DNA of 64,000 bases from Sphingobium yanoikuyae (GTDB taxonomy: Bacteria; Pseudomonadota; Alphaproteobacteria; Sphingomonadales; Sphingomonadaceae). Below the pieces are notes generated by a model. The model was not told the DNA's origin. It worked only from the letters and a program-made list of their open reading frames with translations, and ran no database searches. The stretch spans positions 1,302,001 to 1,366,000 of the forward strand of contig NZ_CP139979.1 in NCBI RefSeq assembly GCF_034424525.1, written 5' to 3'. A program made the position numbers and the translations under genes. This document shows positions 27,872 through 37,364 of this stretch, in pieces. Every line of letters starts with the position of its first letter. Position 1 is the stretch's first letter.

Positions 27872-28383
27872 TCGGCGGCTGGCGAACGCTGCGCCGCTCG
27901 GAACGGGGCGTCGCCACCGTCGAGTTCGCGCTGTGGCTGACCCTGTTCTTCACGATCAGCCTGGTCGCGATCGACATCGCCCAGTTCACCATCCAGCGCG
28001 GGCGGCTGGCCGAAGCGGTCAGCGGTGCATCGCTGTCGGCCTTCAAGACACGCGATGCGGTGCAGTTCCAGTCCATTCCCGCCTATGTTCAGGCGATGGC
28101 GGCGGCGCCGGGGCAAAGCCCGATCGAGGTCACCGTCGGCTGCAATGGCGGGACGGGCAATTGCACGAACAGTTCCCGCGTCTGCGCCTGTCTCAGCCAG
28201 ACGGGCAGCTTCATTCCGACCAACAGTTGCGGCCAGAGCTGTGGCAGCGGCGCAAGCGCGAACAGCCGGTCGGGCTATTATCTCGACATCGTCGCGAGCT
28301 ACAAGTTCAACCCGCAATTCGTCCCGGCCTCGCTCGCGGAAAAGGCGGTCATCACCCAGAAGACGACGGTGCGCCTGCAATGA
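27868..28383 (+). CDS. TadE-like minor pseudopilin, cysteine-rich
   Basis: 171 residues. TadE signature RSERGVATVEFALWLTLFFTI (G/A-x-x-x-E-F at the prepilin-like site) opens a single membrane helix. The extracytoplasmic part carries eight or so cysteines in a cluster (VGCNGGTGNC, then VCACLSQTG, then CGQSCGSG), likely disulfide-bonded. It overlaps its neighbours by four bases on both sides. Its role in a Tad-type secretion or pilus machine is inferred from family; the motor genes must lie elsewhere. Confidence 0.8.
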   Translation: MIGGWRTLRRSERGVATVEFALWLTLFFTISLVAIDIAQFTIQRGRLAEAVSGASLSAFKTRDAVQFQSIPAYVQAMAAAPGQSPIEVTVGCNGGTGNCTNSSRVCACLSQTGSFIPTNSCGQSCGSGASANSRSGYYLDIVASYKFNPQFVPASLAEKAVITQKTTVRLQ

Positions 28384-28799
28384 CCCGATCGCTGAACCCT
28401 ATCCGATCGAACCAGATGGGCGCGGTCGCGATCGAATTTGCGCTGCTGGCGCCGGTCTTCTTCGCCTGCCTGTTCGGCGTGATCGAACTGGGGCGGCTGG
28501 CCTGGACCAAGCAGGCGCTGCGCGAGGCCGCCTACAGCACGGCACGTTGCCATATGGTCAATGACAGCGCATGCGGCACCACGCAGCAGCAGATCAGCTA
28601 TGCCGTGGCGCGGGCCAAGGCGAATGGGATCGTCATTGCCGCGGCGAATGTCAGCATACAGGATAATGTGGCGTGTCGCGGTGCCGGTCAGGCCAGCATG
28701 GTCGAGATCAACAAGCCATTCAGCTCGCCGATCAGCCAGCTCGTGCCGCTGCCGACGACGGTGTCGGCGAAATCCTGCCTGCCGGGTCTGGCGGGCTGA
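28380..28799 (+). CDS. TadE-like minor pseudopilin
   Basis: 139 residues. The prepilin-like segment MGAVAIEFALLAPVFFACLF is a textbook TadE N-terminus with Glu five residues after the Gly. The rest contains three or four cysteines and a short helical region. The start overlaps the previous stop (ATGA). Third member of the TadG-TadE-TadE set. Confidence 0.82.
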   Translation: MTRSLNPIRSNQMGAVAIEFALLAPVFFACLFGVIELGRLAWTKQALREAAYSTARCHMVNDSACGTTQQQISYAVARAKANGIVIAAANVSIQDNVACRGAGQASMVEINKPFSSPISQLVPLPTTVSAKSCLPGLAG

Positions 28800-28826
28800 C
28801 AGATGGGCTAATGCCCGCCGCTCCGG

Positions 28827-29348
28827 TCAGGGCTGGGGCAGGCGGTTCTTCAGCGCGTCGATGCGGTCATTCTGGCTGTCGACCATCGACAGGACGCTGG
28901 CGCGTGCCGCGTCGATATCCGCGACGCCGCCCTTTTCCGATCCATCGGCGACCGCGTTGGAGCGTTCGATGAACAGGGTGTCGAGGCTGGCGAGGGCGGA
29001 GACGCTGTCGTTGCGGGCGGATTCGGCGGCGCTGATCGCGACCTGCGCCGCGACCCAGGCGTCGCTCGATACCGATGCCCGACCGGCGCTGTTTACGGCG
29101 CGGTCGGCGCTGGCATAGGCCTTGTCGAAATTGGCGCCGCCGCTCTGCGCCTGGCTGGTGAGCTGGCTGATCTGGGCCTTGAGCTTGTCGTCGGCCGGCA
29201 CGGGAAGCGGGGCGGCAGTCGCCTCGGCCATCGGCGCGCTTTCGACCGGGCGCTTGGCAAGCGAGGGATAGCCTTCATGCGCGCCAGCGCAGCCCGACAG
29301 GATCAGGGCGATGGTGGGAAGGAAGCGGCGCGTGATCATGATCTGCAT
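28827..29348 (-). CDS. Lipoprotein with Ala/Ser-rich helical body
   Basis: 173 residues, or 170 from the second ATG. Lipobox LSGC follows a short hydrophobic signal, giving an outer- or inner-membrane lipoprotein. The body (DDKLKAQISQLTSQAQSGGA onward) is Ala/Ser/Asp-rich helix with heptad-like spacing, perhaps a coiled coil. No recognised domain. Convergent with the TadE gene, 28 bases apart, and precedes eda on the leftward strand by 57 bases. Confidence 0.65.
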   Translation of the reverse strand: MQIMITRRFLPTIALILSGCAGAHEGYPSLAKRPVESAPMAEATAAPLPVPADDKLKAQISQLTSQAQSGGANFDKAYASADRAVNSAGRASVSSDAWVAAQVAISAAESARNDSVSALASLDTLFIERSNAVADGSEKGGVADIDAARASVLSMVDSQNDRIDALKNRLPQP

Positions 29349-29404
29349 CTAGGGCGGGACCGGAAGGCGTGCAATGGGGGTTTGTCCGGTCCCGCGCGAT
29401 AGAT

Positions 29405-30022
29405 TTAGCGCGGCAGGGCGGCGGCTTCGCGCGCCAGTGCCTCGATCACTGCGGGATCGATCGGCCCCTTGGGCACGACCCAGCTGCCGCCGACGCATTT
29501 GATGAAGGGCTGAGCCAGCCATTCGGGCGCGCTCTGGGCGGTGATGCCGCCGGTCGGGCAGAAGCGGGCGGTGTGCAGCGGCGCGGCCAGCGCCTTGAGC
29601 GCCGGAAGACCACCCGAGGTTTCCGCCGGGAAGAATTTGAAGTGGGACAGGCCCATGTCCATGCCGCGCATGATGTCACCGGCGGTAGCGGTGCCGGGCA
29701 GGAACGGGATGTTGGCGGCGATCGCGGCCTTGCCCAGCGGTTCGGTGAGGCCGGGGCTGACGATGAAGCGGGCGCCCGCTTCCATCGCGGCGTCGAGCTG
29801 GGCCGGGTTCAGCACCGTGCCGGCGCCGACGACCGCGCCCTCGACCTTGGCCATCTCGCGGATGACGTCGAGCGCGGCGGGGGTGCGCAGCGTGACTTCA
29901 AGCGCGGGCAGGCCGCCCTTCACCAGCGCCTGGGCAATGGGGAGCGCATCCTCGACCCGATCGACCACCAGCACCGGGATAACCGGGGCCAGTTCCATCA
30001 CCTGTTCGACGGTCAAGCTCAT
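29405..30022 (-). CDS. eda: 2-dehydro-3-deoxyphosphogluconate (KDPG) aldolase
   Basis: 205 residues. Schiff-base lysine K129 in SHFKFFPAE and acid E42 in LEVTLRTP are conserved. Cleaves KDPG to pyruvate and glyceraldehyde 3-phosphate, the last step of the Entner-Doudoroff pathway. It overlaps glk by four bases and is the fourth gene of the zwf-edd-glk-eda operon. Confidence 0.96.
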   Translation of the reverse strand: MSLTVEQVMELAPVIPVLVVDRVEDALPIAQALVKGGLPALEVTLRTPAALDVIREMAKVEGAVVGAGTVLNPAQLDAAMEAGARFIVSPGLTEPLGKAAIAANIPFLPGTATAGDIMRGMDMGLSHFKFFPAETSGGLPALKALAAPLHTARFCPTGGITAQSAPEWLAQPFIKCVGGSWVVPKGPIDPAVIEALAREAAALPR

Positions 30023-30999
30023 GCATTCTTCTCCCTAAAGGCCGCGGCAGCGCCGAACAGGCCGATTTCTTCATGGATCGCGCAGCGGATCGGCACGGTC
30101 GCCATCAGGCTCTCGAACCGGCCCTTGGCCTTGAAGCGGGCGTGGAAGCCGCTCTGTTCGAGAAAATCCTTCATCCGCTGGGTGAGGCCGCCGGCCAGTA
30201 CCACCGCATGGGGGCCATGCGCCAGTGCCAGATCACCCGCGACCGAGCCATAGCAGAGGCAGAAGCGGTCAAGCGCGCGGCGGGCGAACTCGTCGCTGCC
30301 GTCGAGCGCGGCCTGCCACAATTCGGGGTCTTCCATCAGCATGACCCGGTCATGGCCGATGGTGGCGAGCGCCTTGTAGATATAGTTGAGGCCCGGACCC
30401 GACACGATCCGCTCGGTCGAGACGCGCAGGAACTTGTCGCGCAGATAGTCGAGGATCTTCACCTCGATCTGGTCGAGCGGGGCGAAGTCGAGATGGCCGC
30501 CTTCGGTCGCAATGACATGGGGATGGCCATCGTCATAGGCGATCATCGCGACGCCAAGGCCGGTGCCGGGACCGACCACGGTGACGCCGCCGTCGCGCGG
30601 GAAGGGACGATCCTCACCGAACAGCAGGGGCAGATTTTCGTCGGGCAGGCGCGAGACGGCATGGGCCACCGCCTCGAAATCATTGACCAGGCGCACGGTG
30701 CGCAGGCCCAGATCTTCGGCCAGCGTGTCGGCGCGGATCACCCAGTTGCTGTTGGTCAGCTTGATGACCTCGCGGCCGATGGCGGTGGCGAAGGCGATAG
30801 AGGCGGCATCGGGCAACGGGGTGTCGCTATCCTTGCTTTCGTCTTCGACGAACGCGCCCCAGCAGGCCTGGAGGCTGGGATAGTCGGCGACCTTGTATTT
30901 GCGGACGGTGCCCAGTGTCGGCACGCCCTTGTCATCCAGCGAGGCGCGGGTGAAGCGCGCATTGGTGCCGCCAATGTCAGCGGCGATGATGTCGGTCAT
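30019..30999 (-). CDS. glk: Glucokinase
   Basis: 326 residues. ADIGGTNARF phosphate-binding motif at the N-terminus and GPGTGLGVAMI are typical of the bacterial ROK-unrelated glucokinase (glk) family. It phosphorylates glucose to feed Zwf. Third gene in the Entner-Doudoroff operon, 62 bases behind edd and overlapping eda (ATGA). Confidence 0.95.
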   Translation of the reverse strand: MTDIIAADIGGTNARFTRASLDDKGVPTLGTVRKYKVADYPSLQACWGAFVEDESKDSDTPLPDAASIAFATAIGREVIKLTNSNWVIRADTLAEDLGLRTVRLVNDFEAVAHAVSRLPDENLPLLFGEDRPFPRDGGVTVVGPGTGLGVAMIAYDDGHPHVIATEGGHLDFAPLDQIEVKILDYLRDKFLRVSTERIVSGPGLNYIYKALATIGHDRVMLMEDPELWQAALDGSDEFARRALDRFCLCYGSVAGDLALAHGPHAVVLAGGLTQRMKDFLEQSGFHARFKAKGRFESLMATVPIRCAIHEEIGLFGAAAAFREKNA

Positions 31000-31061
31000 T
31001 TGTCTCTCTCTCCGGACATTCGCGCCAGCGCATCCGAGTGCGCCGGCACGAATGGCTGTGC

Positions 31062-32894
31062 TTATATCGCGAGTTCGGCGTCCATCGCGGCGAGGATCGG
31101 GGAAGCGCCCTGTTCGGCAAGGTCGCTATTGTGGCGGAACAGCGCGAACAGTTCGCGGCCGGTGTCATAGGGCGGCGGCGGGGCGGCGGGAATGTCGCGC
31201 GCGTCCCAGGTGGCGGCATCGACCAGCGCCTCGACCTGGCCGCTTTCCGCGCAGACGCGGACGATGTCGCCATCGCGCAGCTTGCCGATCGGGCCACCAC
31301 CCAGCGCCTCGGGCGACAGATGGATGGCGGCGGGGACCTTGCCCGATGCGCCCGACATGCGGCCGTCGGTCAGCAGCGCGACCTTGAAACCGCGATCCTG
31401 CAGCACGCCCAGCGCCGGGGTCAGCTTGTGCAGTTCGGGCATGCCGTTGGCACGCGGGCCCTGGAAGCGGACGACAACGACGACGTCGCGTTCCAGTTCG
31501 CCCGCCTTGAAGGCGCGCAGCACATCGTCCTGATCGTGGAAGATCGCGGCCGGCGCCTCGATCGTCCAGCGTTCCTTGTCGACCGCGCTGACCTTCATCA
31601 CGCAGCGGCCAAGATTGCCCTGGAGCAGCTTCATGCCGCCATCGGCCTGGAACGGGTTGGAGGCCGGGCGCAGCATCGCCTCGTCGCGGCTGGCGGGGAC
31701 ATCCTGCCAGACCAGCGCATCATCCTGCAGCACCGGTTCCTTGCCATAATCGGTCAGATCCTGGCGCGCGACGGTCATGATGTCGCGATGGAGCAGGCCG
31801 GCGTCGAGCAGTTCGCGGATGATGACGGCCATGCCGCCCGCCGCGTGGAAATGGTTCACGTCGCCCGAGCCATTGGGATAGACGCGCGCCAGCAGCGGCA
31901 CCACGTCCGACAGTTCGGCAAAGTCGGTCCAGTCGATATGGATGCCGGCCGCGCGCGCGATGGCGGGCAGATGGATCGCATGGTTGGTCGAACCGCCGGT
32001 GGCCATCAGGCCGATGATGGCGTTGACGATCGCCTTTTCATCGATGCAGTGGCCGAGCGGGCGATAGTCGTTGCCGTCCCAGCCGATGTCGGCGATGCGA
32101 TGGGTGGCCGCGCGGGTCAGTTCGCTGCGCAGCTTGGTGCCCGGATTGACGAAGGCGGCGCCGGGCATGTGCAGGCCCATGACTTCCATCATCATCTGGT
32201 TGCTATTGGCGGTGCCATAGAAGGTGCAGGTGCCCGCACCATGATAGGAGGCGCTTTCGCTTTCCAGCAGTTCGTCGCGACCGACCTTCCCCTCGGCATA
32301 GAGCTGGCGGATGCGGACCTTTTCCTTGTTGGCGAGGCCCGAGGGCATCGGCCCGGCGGGGATCAGGATGGTCGGCAGATGGCCGAAACGCAGCGCGCCG
32401 ATCAGCAGGCCCGGCACGATCTTGTCGCAGATGCCGAGCATCAGATTGCCTTCGAACATCGCATGGCTGAGCGACACGGCGGTCGACAGGGCGATGGTGT
32501 CGCGGCTGAACAGCGAGAGGTCCATGCCGGCCTGGCCCTGGGTCACGCCGTCGCACATGGCGGGCACGCCGCCCGCTACCTGCGCCGTAGCGCCGATCTC
32601 GCGCGCGGCGATCTTGATCTGCTCGGGGTAGCGGCCATAGGGCTGATGGGCCGAGAGCATGTCATTATAGGCGGTGATGATGCCGATGTTCATCGCCCGG
32701 CCGGTGCGGATGACAGCCTTGTCCTCGCCACTCGCGGCAAAGCCATGGGCGAGGTTGCCGCAGGACAGCTGGGCACGGTTGGTGCCCGCGTCACGACCCC
32801 GCTCGATCAGGTCGAGATATTTGAGGCGCGTCGCCGCACTGCGCTCGGTGATGCGTTCTGTGACCTTGGCGATCACGGGGTGAAGATCAGTCAT
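31062..32894 (-). CDS. edd: Phosphogluconate dehydratase
   Basis: 610 residues. IlvD/Edd family with the cluster- and substrate-binding motifs [19 protein letters not shown] and [12 protein letters not shown]; Cys residues for a [4Fe-4S] cluster are present. Converts 6-phosphogluconate to KDPG. Its start overlaps the zwf stop by eight bases. Confidence 0.96.
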   Translation of the reverse strand: MTDLHPVIAKVTERITERSAATRLKYLDLIERGRDAGTNRAQLSCGNLAHGFAASGEDKAVIRTGRAMNIGIITAYNDMLSAHQPYGRYPEQIKIAAREIGATAQVAGGVPAMCDGVTQGQAGMDLSLFSRDTIALSTAVSLSHAMFEGNLMLGICDKIVPGLLIGALRFGHLPTILIPAGPMPSGLANKEKVRIRQLYAEGKVGRDELLESESASYHGAGTCTFYGTANSNQMMMEVMGLHMPGAAFVNPGTKLRSELTRAATHRIADIGWDGNDYRPLGHCIDEKAIVNAIIGLMATGGSTNHAIHLPAIARAAGIHIDWTDFAELSDVVPLLARVYPNGSGDVNHFHAAGGMAVIIRELLDAGLLHRDIMTVARQDLTDYGKEPVLQDDALVWQDVPASRDEAMLRPASNPFQADGGMKLLQGNLGRCVMKVSAVDKERWTIEAPAAIFHDQDDVLRAFKAGELERDVVVVVRFQGPRANGMPELHKLTPALGVLQDRGFKVALLTDGRMSGASGKVPAAIHLSPEALGGGPIGKLRDGDIVRVCAESGQVEALVDAATWDARDIPAAPPPPYDTGRELFALFRHNSDLAEQGASPILAAMDAELAI

Positions 32895-34362
32895 GCCAGC
32901 TGGCTCCGTCGCGTTCGATTAGGGCAATGGCCGAGGACGGCCCCCAGTTCCCGGAGGAATAGGTCGACACCTTCATGTGCGCCTCCTTCCATCCGTCGAT
33001 GATGGAATCGATCCAGGCCCATTGGGCTTCCACCTCGTCGCGGCGGACGAACAGGGTCTGGTCGCCGGCGAGCAGGTCCAGGATCAGTCGTTCATAGGCG
33101 ATGCGGCGACGCTGGCCGGCAAAGGCGGCGGTCAGTGACACGTCGAGCGTCACTTCCTCCAGCTGCACCTGCCGCTCCAGTCCCGGCCGCTTCGACATGA
33201 TGGTCAGGCGGATATATTCTTCCGGTTGCAGGCGGATCACCAGCGTGTTCGGTTCCAGCCCCGAGCCCCCACCCGAATGCTGCCCGTCACGGCCGAAGAT
33301 CGAATGGCGCACCGGCTTGAACTGGATCATGATTTCCGACTGGCGCGCGGGCAGCCGCTTGCCGGTGCGCAGGTAGAAGGGGACGCCCTGCCAGCGCCAA
33401 TTGTCGATATGCGCCTTCAGCGCGACGAAGGTTTCGGTGTCGGACGGCTGGCCCAGTTCGTCGGCATAGCCGGTGACGATCTGGCCGCCGACGGCGCCGG
33501 GCGTATATTGGCCGCGCACGCTGTGGGTCTTGACCGTTTCCGCCGTCATCGGACGCAGCGAGCGCAGCGCCTTGACCTTCTCGTCGCGCACGGCCGTGGG
33601 GTCCATGCGGGCGGGCGGCTCCATCGTCAGGATGGAAAGGATCTGCAGGATATGGTTCTGCACCATGTCGCGCAGCGCGCCGACGCCGTCATAATAGGAG
33701 ACGCGGCCTTCGAGGCCCACGGTTTCGGCGACGGTGATCTGGACATGGTCGATCGCGGTGGCGTTCCACAGCGGTTCGAACATGACATTGCCGAAGCGGA
33801 GCGCCAGCAGGTTCTGGACGGTTTCCTTGCCCAGATAATGGTCGACGCGGAAAATCTGTTCTTCAGCGAACAGGTGGCCGATGCTGTCGTTCACCACCTT
33901 GGAGGAGGCGAGATCCTTGCCGATCGGCTTTTCCATCGCGATCCGCGTCCTGGGCGTCAGCAGGCCGGCGTCGGCCAGCCCCTGGGCGGTCGGGCCGAAC
34001 AGCGAGGGCGGGGTGGAGAGATAGACGGAAATGCCGCGTTCCAGGCGCCCATCGACGCGCTCGGCCAGTTCGGCGAAATGCGCGCCATTGCTGGAATCGA
34101 CCGGCTGATAGAGGATCATCGCGCGGAAACGCGCAGCGATGTCGGCATCATAGCGGTCGGCCGGCAGGAACTGCTTGAGCGCCGCGCAGACTTCCTCGCG
34201 AAAGGCCTCGTCATCCATTTCGGTGCGGGCCGATGCGATGATCAGGAAGTCGTCGGGCAGCAGCCCGTCCGACAGAAGATTGTAGAGCGATGGGAAAATC
34301 ATGCGCCGGGCAAGATCGCCGGTGGCACCGAACAACAGGAACGTGGCAGACGGTTCGGTCAA
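32887..34362 (-). CDS. zwf: Glucose-6-phosphate 1-dehydrogenase
   Basis: 491 residues, TTG start. NADP-binding [15 protein letters not shown], active site [15 protein letters not shown] and EKPIGKD are present. Oxidises glucose 6-phosphate to 6-phosphogluconolactone. First gene of the operon. The 148-base gap to the MerC-like gene stop holds its promoter. The lactonase gene pgl is not here but 5 kb downstream, beside galE. Confidence 0.95.
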   Translation of the reverse strand: MTEPSATFLLFGATGDLARRMIFPSLYNLLSDGLLPDDFLIIASARTEMDDEAFREEVCAALKQFLPADRYDADIAARFRAMILYQPVDSSNGAHFAELAERVDGRLERGISVYLSTPPSLFGPTAQGLADAGLLTPRTRIAMEKPIGKDLASSKVVNDSIGHLFAEEQIFRVDHYLGKETVQNLLALRFGNVMFEPLWNATAIDHVQITVAETVGLEGRVSYYDGVGALRDMVQNHILQILSILTMEPPARMDPTAVRDEKVKALRSLRPMTAETVKTHSVRGQYTPGAVGGQIVTGYADELGQPSDTETFVALKAHIDNWRWQGVPFYLRTGKRLPARQSEIMIQFKPVRHSIFGRDGQHSGGGSGLEPNTLVIRLQPEEYIRLTIMSKRPGLERQVQLEEVTLDVSLTAAFAGQRRRIAYERLILDLLAGDQTLFVRRDEVEAQWAWIDSIIDGWKEAHMKVSTYSSGNWGPSSAIALIERDGASWHD

Positions 34363-34510
34363 AGGACAGTCCTTCTCCGTTAGTTATCTATATCTGCACG
34401 ATGCGGCTCTTATACCGGCCATGCTTCGTTACGCAAGCAGGCTATAGGCAGGAAAATGATGCTGCAACTGCGAACGACTCGCGGGAAGGCGGGGCGGTCT
34501 ATGGCGTCGG

Positions 34511-34921
34511 TCAGCAGGCGGTGCGCAGGCCCCGGCGCCAGTTGAGGATGTGCGCCCCGGCCAGCAGGGCGCTGCCGCCGACGGTCCAGATCGCTTCGCT
34601 CAACGGGGTGCGGGCCAGCAGCGCGCCCACCGCCATCAGCAACAGGCCAGCCAGGCCGATGCCGAGCGGCAGCGCGGCGCGGTGGCGGCGCCAGCCCTGC
34701 AGCAGCGCGAACAGGCTGGTCGGCACGGCGATGGCGAGCATCAGCAGGTGGAAGGATTCGCCCGCATCGATCCGGGCGGCGATGGTCGGCAGCAAGGCGA
34801 AGAGCAGCGGCAGGCCAAGGCAATGGACGGTGCAGAGCGCGGAGGCGCAGATGGCGAAGCCGTCCAGCCAGGAGCGGGGGCGGCCGGCCGGATCGCGTTC
34901 CGGCGCTTCGCAATGGGGCAT
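34511..34921 (-). CDS. MerC-type membrane protein
   Basis: 136 residues from MPHCEAPERD at 34921, with TAGGAAAAATC as ribosome site. A start 14 codons earlier would place codons inside the Zur-like box. Four membrane segments. The first contains the MerC cysteine pair in CASALCTVHCLG. MerC proteins move mercuric ion in resistance operons, but many lone homologues are tied to zinc or other metal balance. No mer genes are present. A Zur-like palindrome sits 11 bases upstream, which supports a zinc-responsive role. Confidence 0.78.
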   Translation of the reverse strand: MPHCEAPERDPAGRPRSWLDGFAICASALCTVHCLGLPLLFALLPTIAARIDAGESFHLLMLAIAVPTSLFALLQGWRRHRAALPLGIGLAGLLLMAVGALLARTPLSEAIWTVGGSALLAGAHILNWRRGLRTAC

Positions 34922-34931
34922 GATTTTTCCT

Positions 34932-34952
34932 AAATGATATAATGTTACATTT
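34932..34952 (-). promoter_or_regulatory. Zur-like operator upstream of the MerC-like gene
   Basis: An imperfect 21-base palindrome with outer arms AAATG and CATTT and a central ATAATG-type core lies just upstream of the ribosome site of the MerC gene. The proteobacterial Zur box, from memory, is an AT-rich palindrome with ATGTTATA-like arms, and this fits. Identification is by eye. Confidence 0.5.
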
Positions 34953-35113
34953 TCTCCGGCCATATCGATATGGGGGCATGGGAAGTCAAGGGCAGGGGGC
35001 TGAAGGCGTTGCCGGGGCGGTTGGTTGACGGCGCGGAAAGCTCTTTTGTTTCAATGCTGTCTTGCCGTGCTGCGGTGCGCGGCTTATCCCGTCTGCGGTC
35101 TTTGGGGGGGATA

Positions 35114-36565
35114 ATGATGAAGCATGGGGTTGCGCGCCTGGCGTTGCTGGCGGGTGGGCTGGCGATGTTGGCGGCTTGTGGTGGTGGCGGGTCGGACAGT
35201 GCGGGCACTGCGCCGCCGACGGTGACGCCCACGCCCACGCCGACCGCCACCTGTTCGCTGCGGGAGCGGCAGGATTGGGCGGCGGCGACGCTCAAGGAAT
35301 GGTATCTTTTCCCCGAAACCCTGCCGTCCGCGCTCAGCCCGGCCGGCTATGCCAGCGTCGACAGCTATATCGACGCGCTGACACAGGGTGCGCGGTCGCA
35401 GCGGCGGGATCGCTATTTCACCTATCTCACCTCCATCAAGGCGGAGAATGCCTATTATCAGTCGGGGTCGAGCGCCGGCTTCGGCCTGCGCTTCGCGACC
35501 GACAGCGGGGGTACCCGCCTGTTCGTCATCGAATCGTTCGAGAACGGCCCGGCGCTGGCCGCCGGCATCGATCGCGGCGCGGAGATATTGGAGATCGGCA
35601 CCAGCATCACCAACATGCGCAGCGTGTCGTCGCTATTCGCGTCGGGCGGCGCCGATGCCGTGGCCGATGCGATGGGGCCTGATAGCGCCGGCACGACCCG
35701 GCTGCTGCGCATCGCCGACGCGAACAGCACCCGCACGGTATCGGTGACCAAGCGCGACTTCGACCTGATGCCGGTATCGAACCGCTATGGCGCGCGGGTG
35801 ATCGACGATGGCGGCCGCCGTGTCGGCTATGTCAATCTGCGCACCTTCATCCTGTCGGCCGAACAGCCGCTGCGCGATGCCTTTGCCGGTTTCAAGGCGC
35901 AGGGCGTGACCGACATCATCCTCGACCTGCGCTATAATGGTGGCGGCCTGGTGTCGACGGCCAAGCTGCTGGGCGATCTGATGGGCGCGAACCGGGCGCC
36001 GACCGACGTCTTCACCCGCATGACCTTCCGCCCGGAAAAGAGCGCGGAGAACGAGACCTATAATTTCGAGCCGCTGGCGCAATCGGTGGCGCCCACGCGC
36101 ATCGCCTTCATCGGCAGCGGCGGGACGGCATCGGCAAGCGAACTGGTCATCAACGCCTTCATCCCCTTTCTGGGGCCGCAGGCCGGGCTGATCGGCGCCA
36201 ACACCTATGGCAAGCCGGTCGGGCAGATCGCGATCGATCGCGAAGCCTGTGACGACCGGTTGCGGGTGGTGGCCTTCGCCACCCAGAATGGCGCGGGCAA
36301 TGCCGATTATTATGACGGGCTGGCGAGCAGCGTGAAGGCCAGTTGCCAGGCCTGGGACGATATCAGCTATCCGCTGGGCGACCCACGCGAAGCGTCGGTC
36401 CGACAGGCGCTGGACTTCATCGCCGGGCGCAGCTGCACGCCGATCGGCGGTGCGGTGGCGACGCTCAGTCGCAAGGCGGTGACGTCGCCGGTGTCCGCCC
36501 CGCGCGAATTGCTGGCGCCACAGCGGCCCAATCCGGCCCAGCGCGAGGTGCCGGGGCTGTTCTGA
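35114..36565 (+). CDS. S41 family peptidase (CtpA-like), lipoprotein
   Basis: 483 residues from ATG at 35114 behind a G-rich ribosome site. Lipobox ML-AA-CGGGG. A PDZ-like region (FGLRFATDSGGTRLF to ILEIGTSIT) is followed by the S41 catalytic domain: NLRTF and RYNGGG, then the Ser nucleophile region GTASASELVINAF and the Lys in NTYGKPVGQI. A C-terminal Cys/Arg-rich tail follows. Periplasmic tail-specific-like protease anchored by lipid. Divergent from the MerC gene. Confidence 0.85.
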   Translation: MMKHGVARLALLAGGLAMLAACGGGGSDSAGTAPPTVTPTPTPTATCSLRERQDWAAATLKEWYLFPETLPSALSPAGYASVDSYIDALTQGARSQRRDRYFTYLTSIKAENAYYQSGSSAGFGLRFATDSGGTRLFVIESFENGPALAAGIDRGAEILEIGTSITNMRSVSSLFASGGADAVADAMGPDSAGTTRLLRIADANSTRTVSVTKRDFDLMPVSNRYGARVIDDGGRRVGYVNLRTFILSAEQPLRDAFAGFKAQGVTDIILDLRYNGGGLVSTAKLLGDLMGANRAPTDVFTRMTFRPEKSAENETYNFEPLAQSVAPTRIAFIGSGGTASASELVINAFIPFLGPQAGLIGANTYGKPVGQIAIDREACDDRLRVVAFATQNGAGNADYYDGLASSVKASCQAWDDISYPLGDPREASVRQALDFIAGRSCTPIGGAVATLSRKAVTSPVSAPRELLAPQRPNPAQREVPGLF

Positions 36566-36600
36566 CCGACTGGCCGATCAGGCGGCAGCGCTGACTTCGA

Positions 36601-36939
36601 TCAGCGCTGCTTCTTGGTGATGGTCGCGGTGAAATCGGGATCCTTGTTCGCCACCCAGTCGACGAACTTGCGGATCGGCGGATGGGCGAGCAGCGCGTCG
36701 ACATCCAGGCCGTGGCGCTGCAGTTCGCTATTGGTGAAATTGGCGATCAGCGTCTGCTGGCAGATGCCGTGCATCGGCACGACATCGCGGCCACCCCGGC
36801 TCTTGGGAACGGGATGGTGCCACACGATGGTCGTGCCCGTTGGACGCCCGCACAGCCAGCAGGGCGGCGGGGGCGGCGCTTCCGCTTCCTCGCGATGCAC
36901 ATCTTCATAGGGGCCATGTTTGGAATATTTGCGGGCCAT
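36601..36939 (-). CDS. HNH endonuclease-like protein
   Basis: 112 residues. CWLCGRPTG...WHHPVPKSRGG and HGICQQTL give the Cys-x2-Cys, HH and H/C residues of an HNH zinc-type fold. Members include homing, restriction and DNA-repair nucleases, and also non-nuclease proteins. Arg/Lys-rich ends support DNA binding. No phage or restriction gene is next to it. It is convergent with the S41 gene (36 bases). Confidence 0.75.
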   Translation of the reverse strand: MARKYSKHGPYEDVHREEAEAPPPPPCWLCGRPTGTTIVWHHPVPKSRGGRDVVPMHGICQQTLIANFTNSELQRHGLDVDALLAHPPIRKFVDWVANKDPDFTATITKKQR

Positions 36940-37037
36940 GTCTCTGCCTGGATTGAAGGAAACTTTGGTCGCTCCCTATCGCAGCCGGCGCGGCAGCGCC
37001 ACGGCGATCATCATGGCCGCTTGACTCATTTCGATGT

Positions 37038-37045
37038 TTAGCTAA
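37038..37045 (+). promoter_or_regulatory. Possible operator of the ArsR-type repressor
   Basis: A perfect 8-bp palindrome TTAGCTAA within an AT-rich stretch 11 bases before the repressor ATG, where an autoregulatory site would lie. No ribosome site is obvious between it and the start. Confidence 0.35.
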
Positions 37046-37055
37046 TTATCTCATC

Positions 37056-37364
37056 ATGAGCCAGGTCTTCCGCGCCTTGTCCGATCCGACCCGTCGCCGG
37101 GTGCTGCAATTGCTGCGCCAGGGGCCGATGAGCGCGGGTGAACTGAGCGACCAGTTCGATGTCTCCAAACCGACCATGTCGGCGCATTTCGCGGTGCTGA
37201 AGGAGGCCGACCTGGTCCATGCCGAAAAGGCCGGCAAGTCGGTCATCTATCATCTCAAGCTGTCGGTGCTGGAAGAGGCGCTGCTGGGCTTTGCCCAGTC
37301 GTTCGGCATCGGCGTGGAGGCGCCGGATCAGCATCGGGAGAAGGCAGGATGGACAGGGAATTGA
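37056..37364 (+). CDS. ArsR-family winged-helix repressor (SdpR-like)
   Basis: 102 residues. Winged-helix helices RALSDPTRRRVLQLLRQ and GELSDQFDVSKPTMSAHFAVL are the ArsR DNA-binding pattern, without the Cys-pair metal site of arsenic sensors. The next gene overlaps its end by 16 bases, so it probably controls and is co-translated with that small membrane protein, as SdpR and SdpI do in Bacillus. Confidence 0.85.
   Translation: MSQVFRALSDPTRRRVLQLLRQGPMSAGELSDQFDVSKPTMSAHFAVLKEADLVHAEKAGKSVIYHLKLSVLEEALLGFAQSFGIGVEAPDQHREKAGWTGN

Noticed and set aside
36601..36939. HNH gene as part of a restriction or anti-phage system
   Set aside because: No methylase, helicase or partner gene nearby; single HNH protein only.
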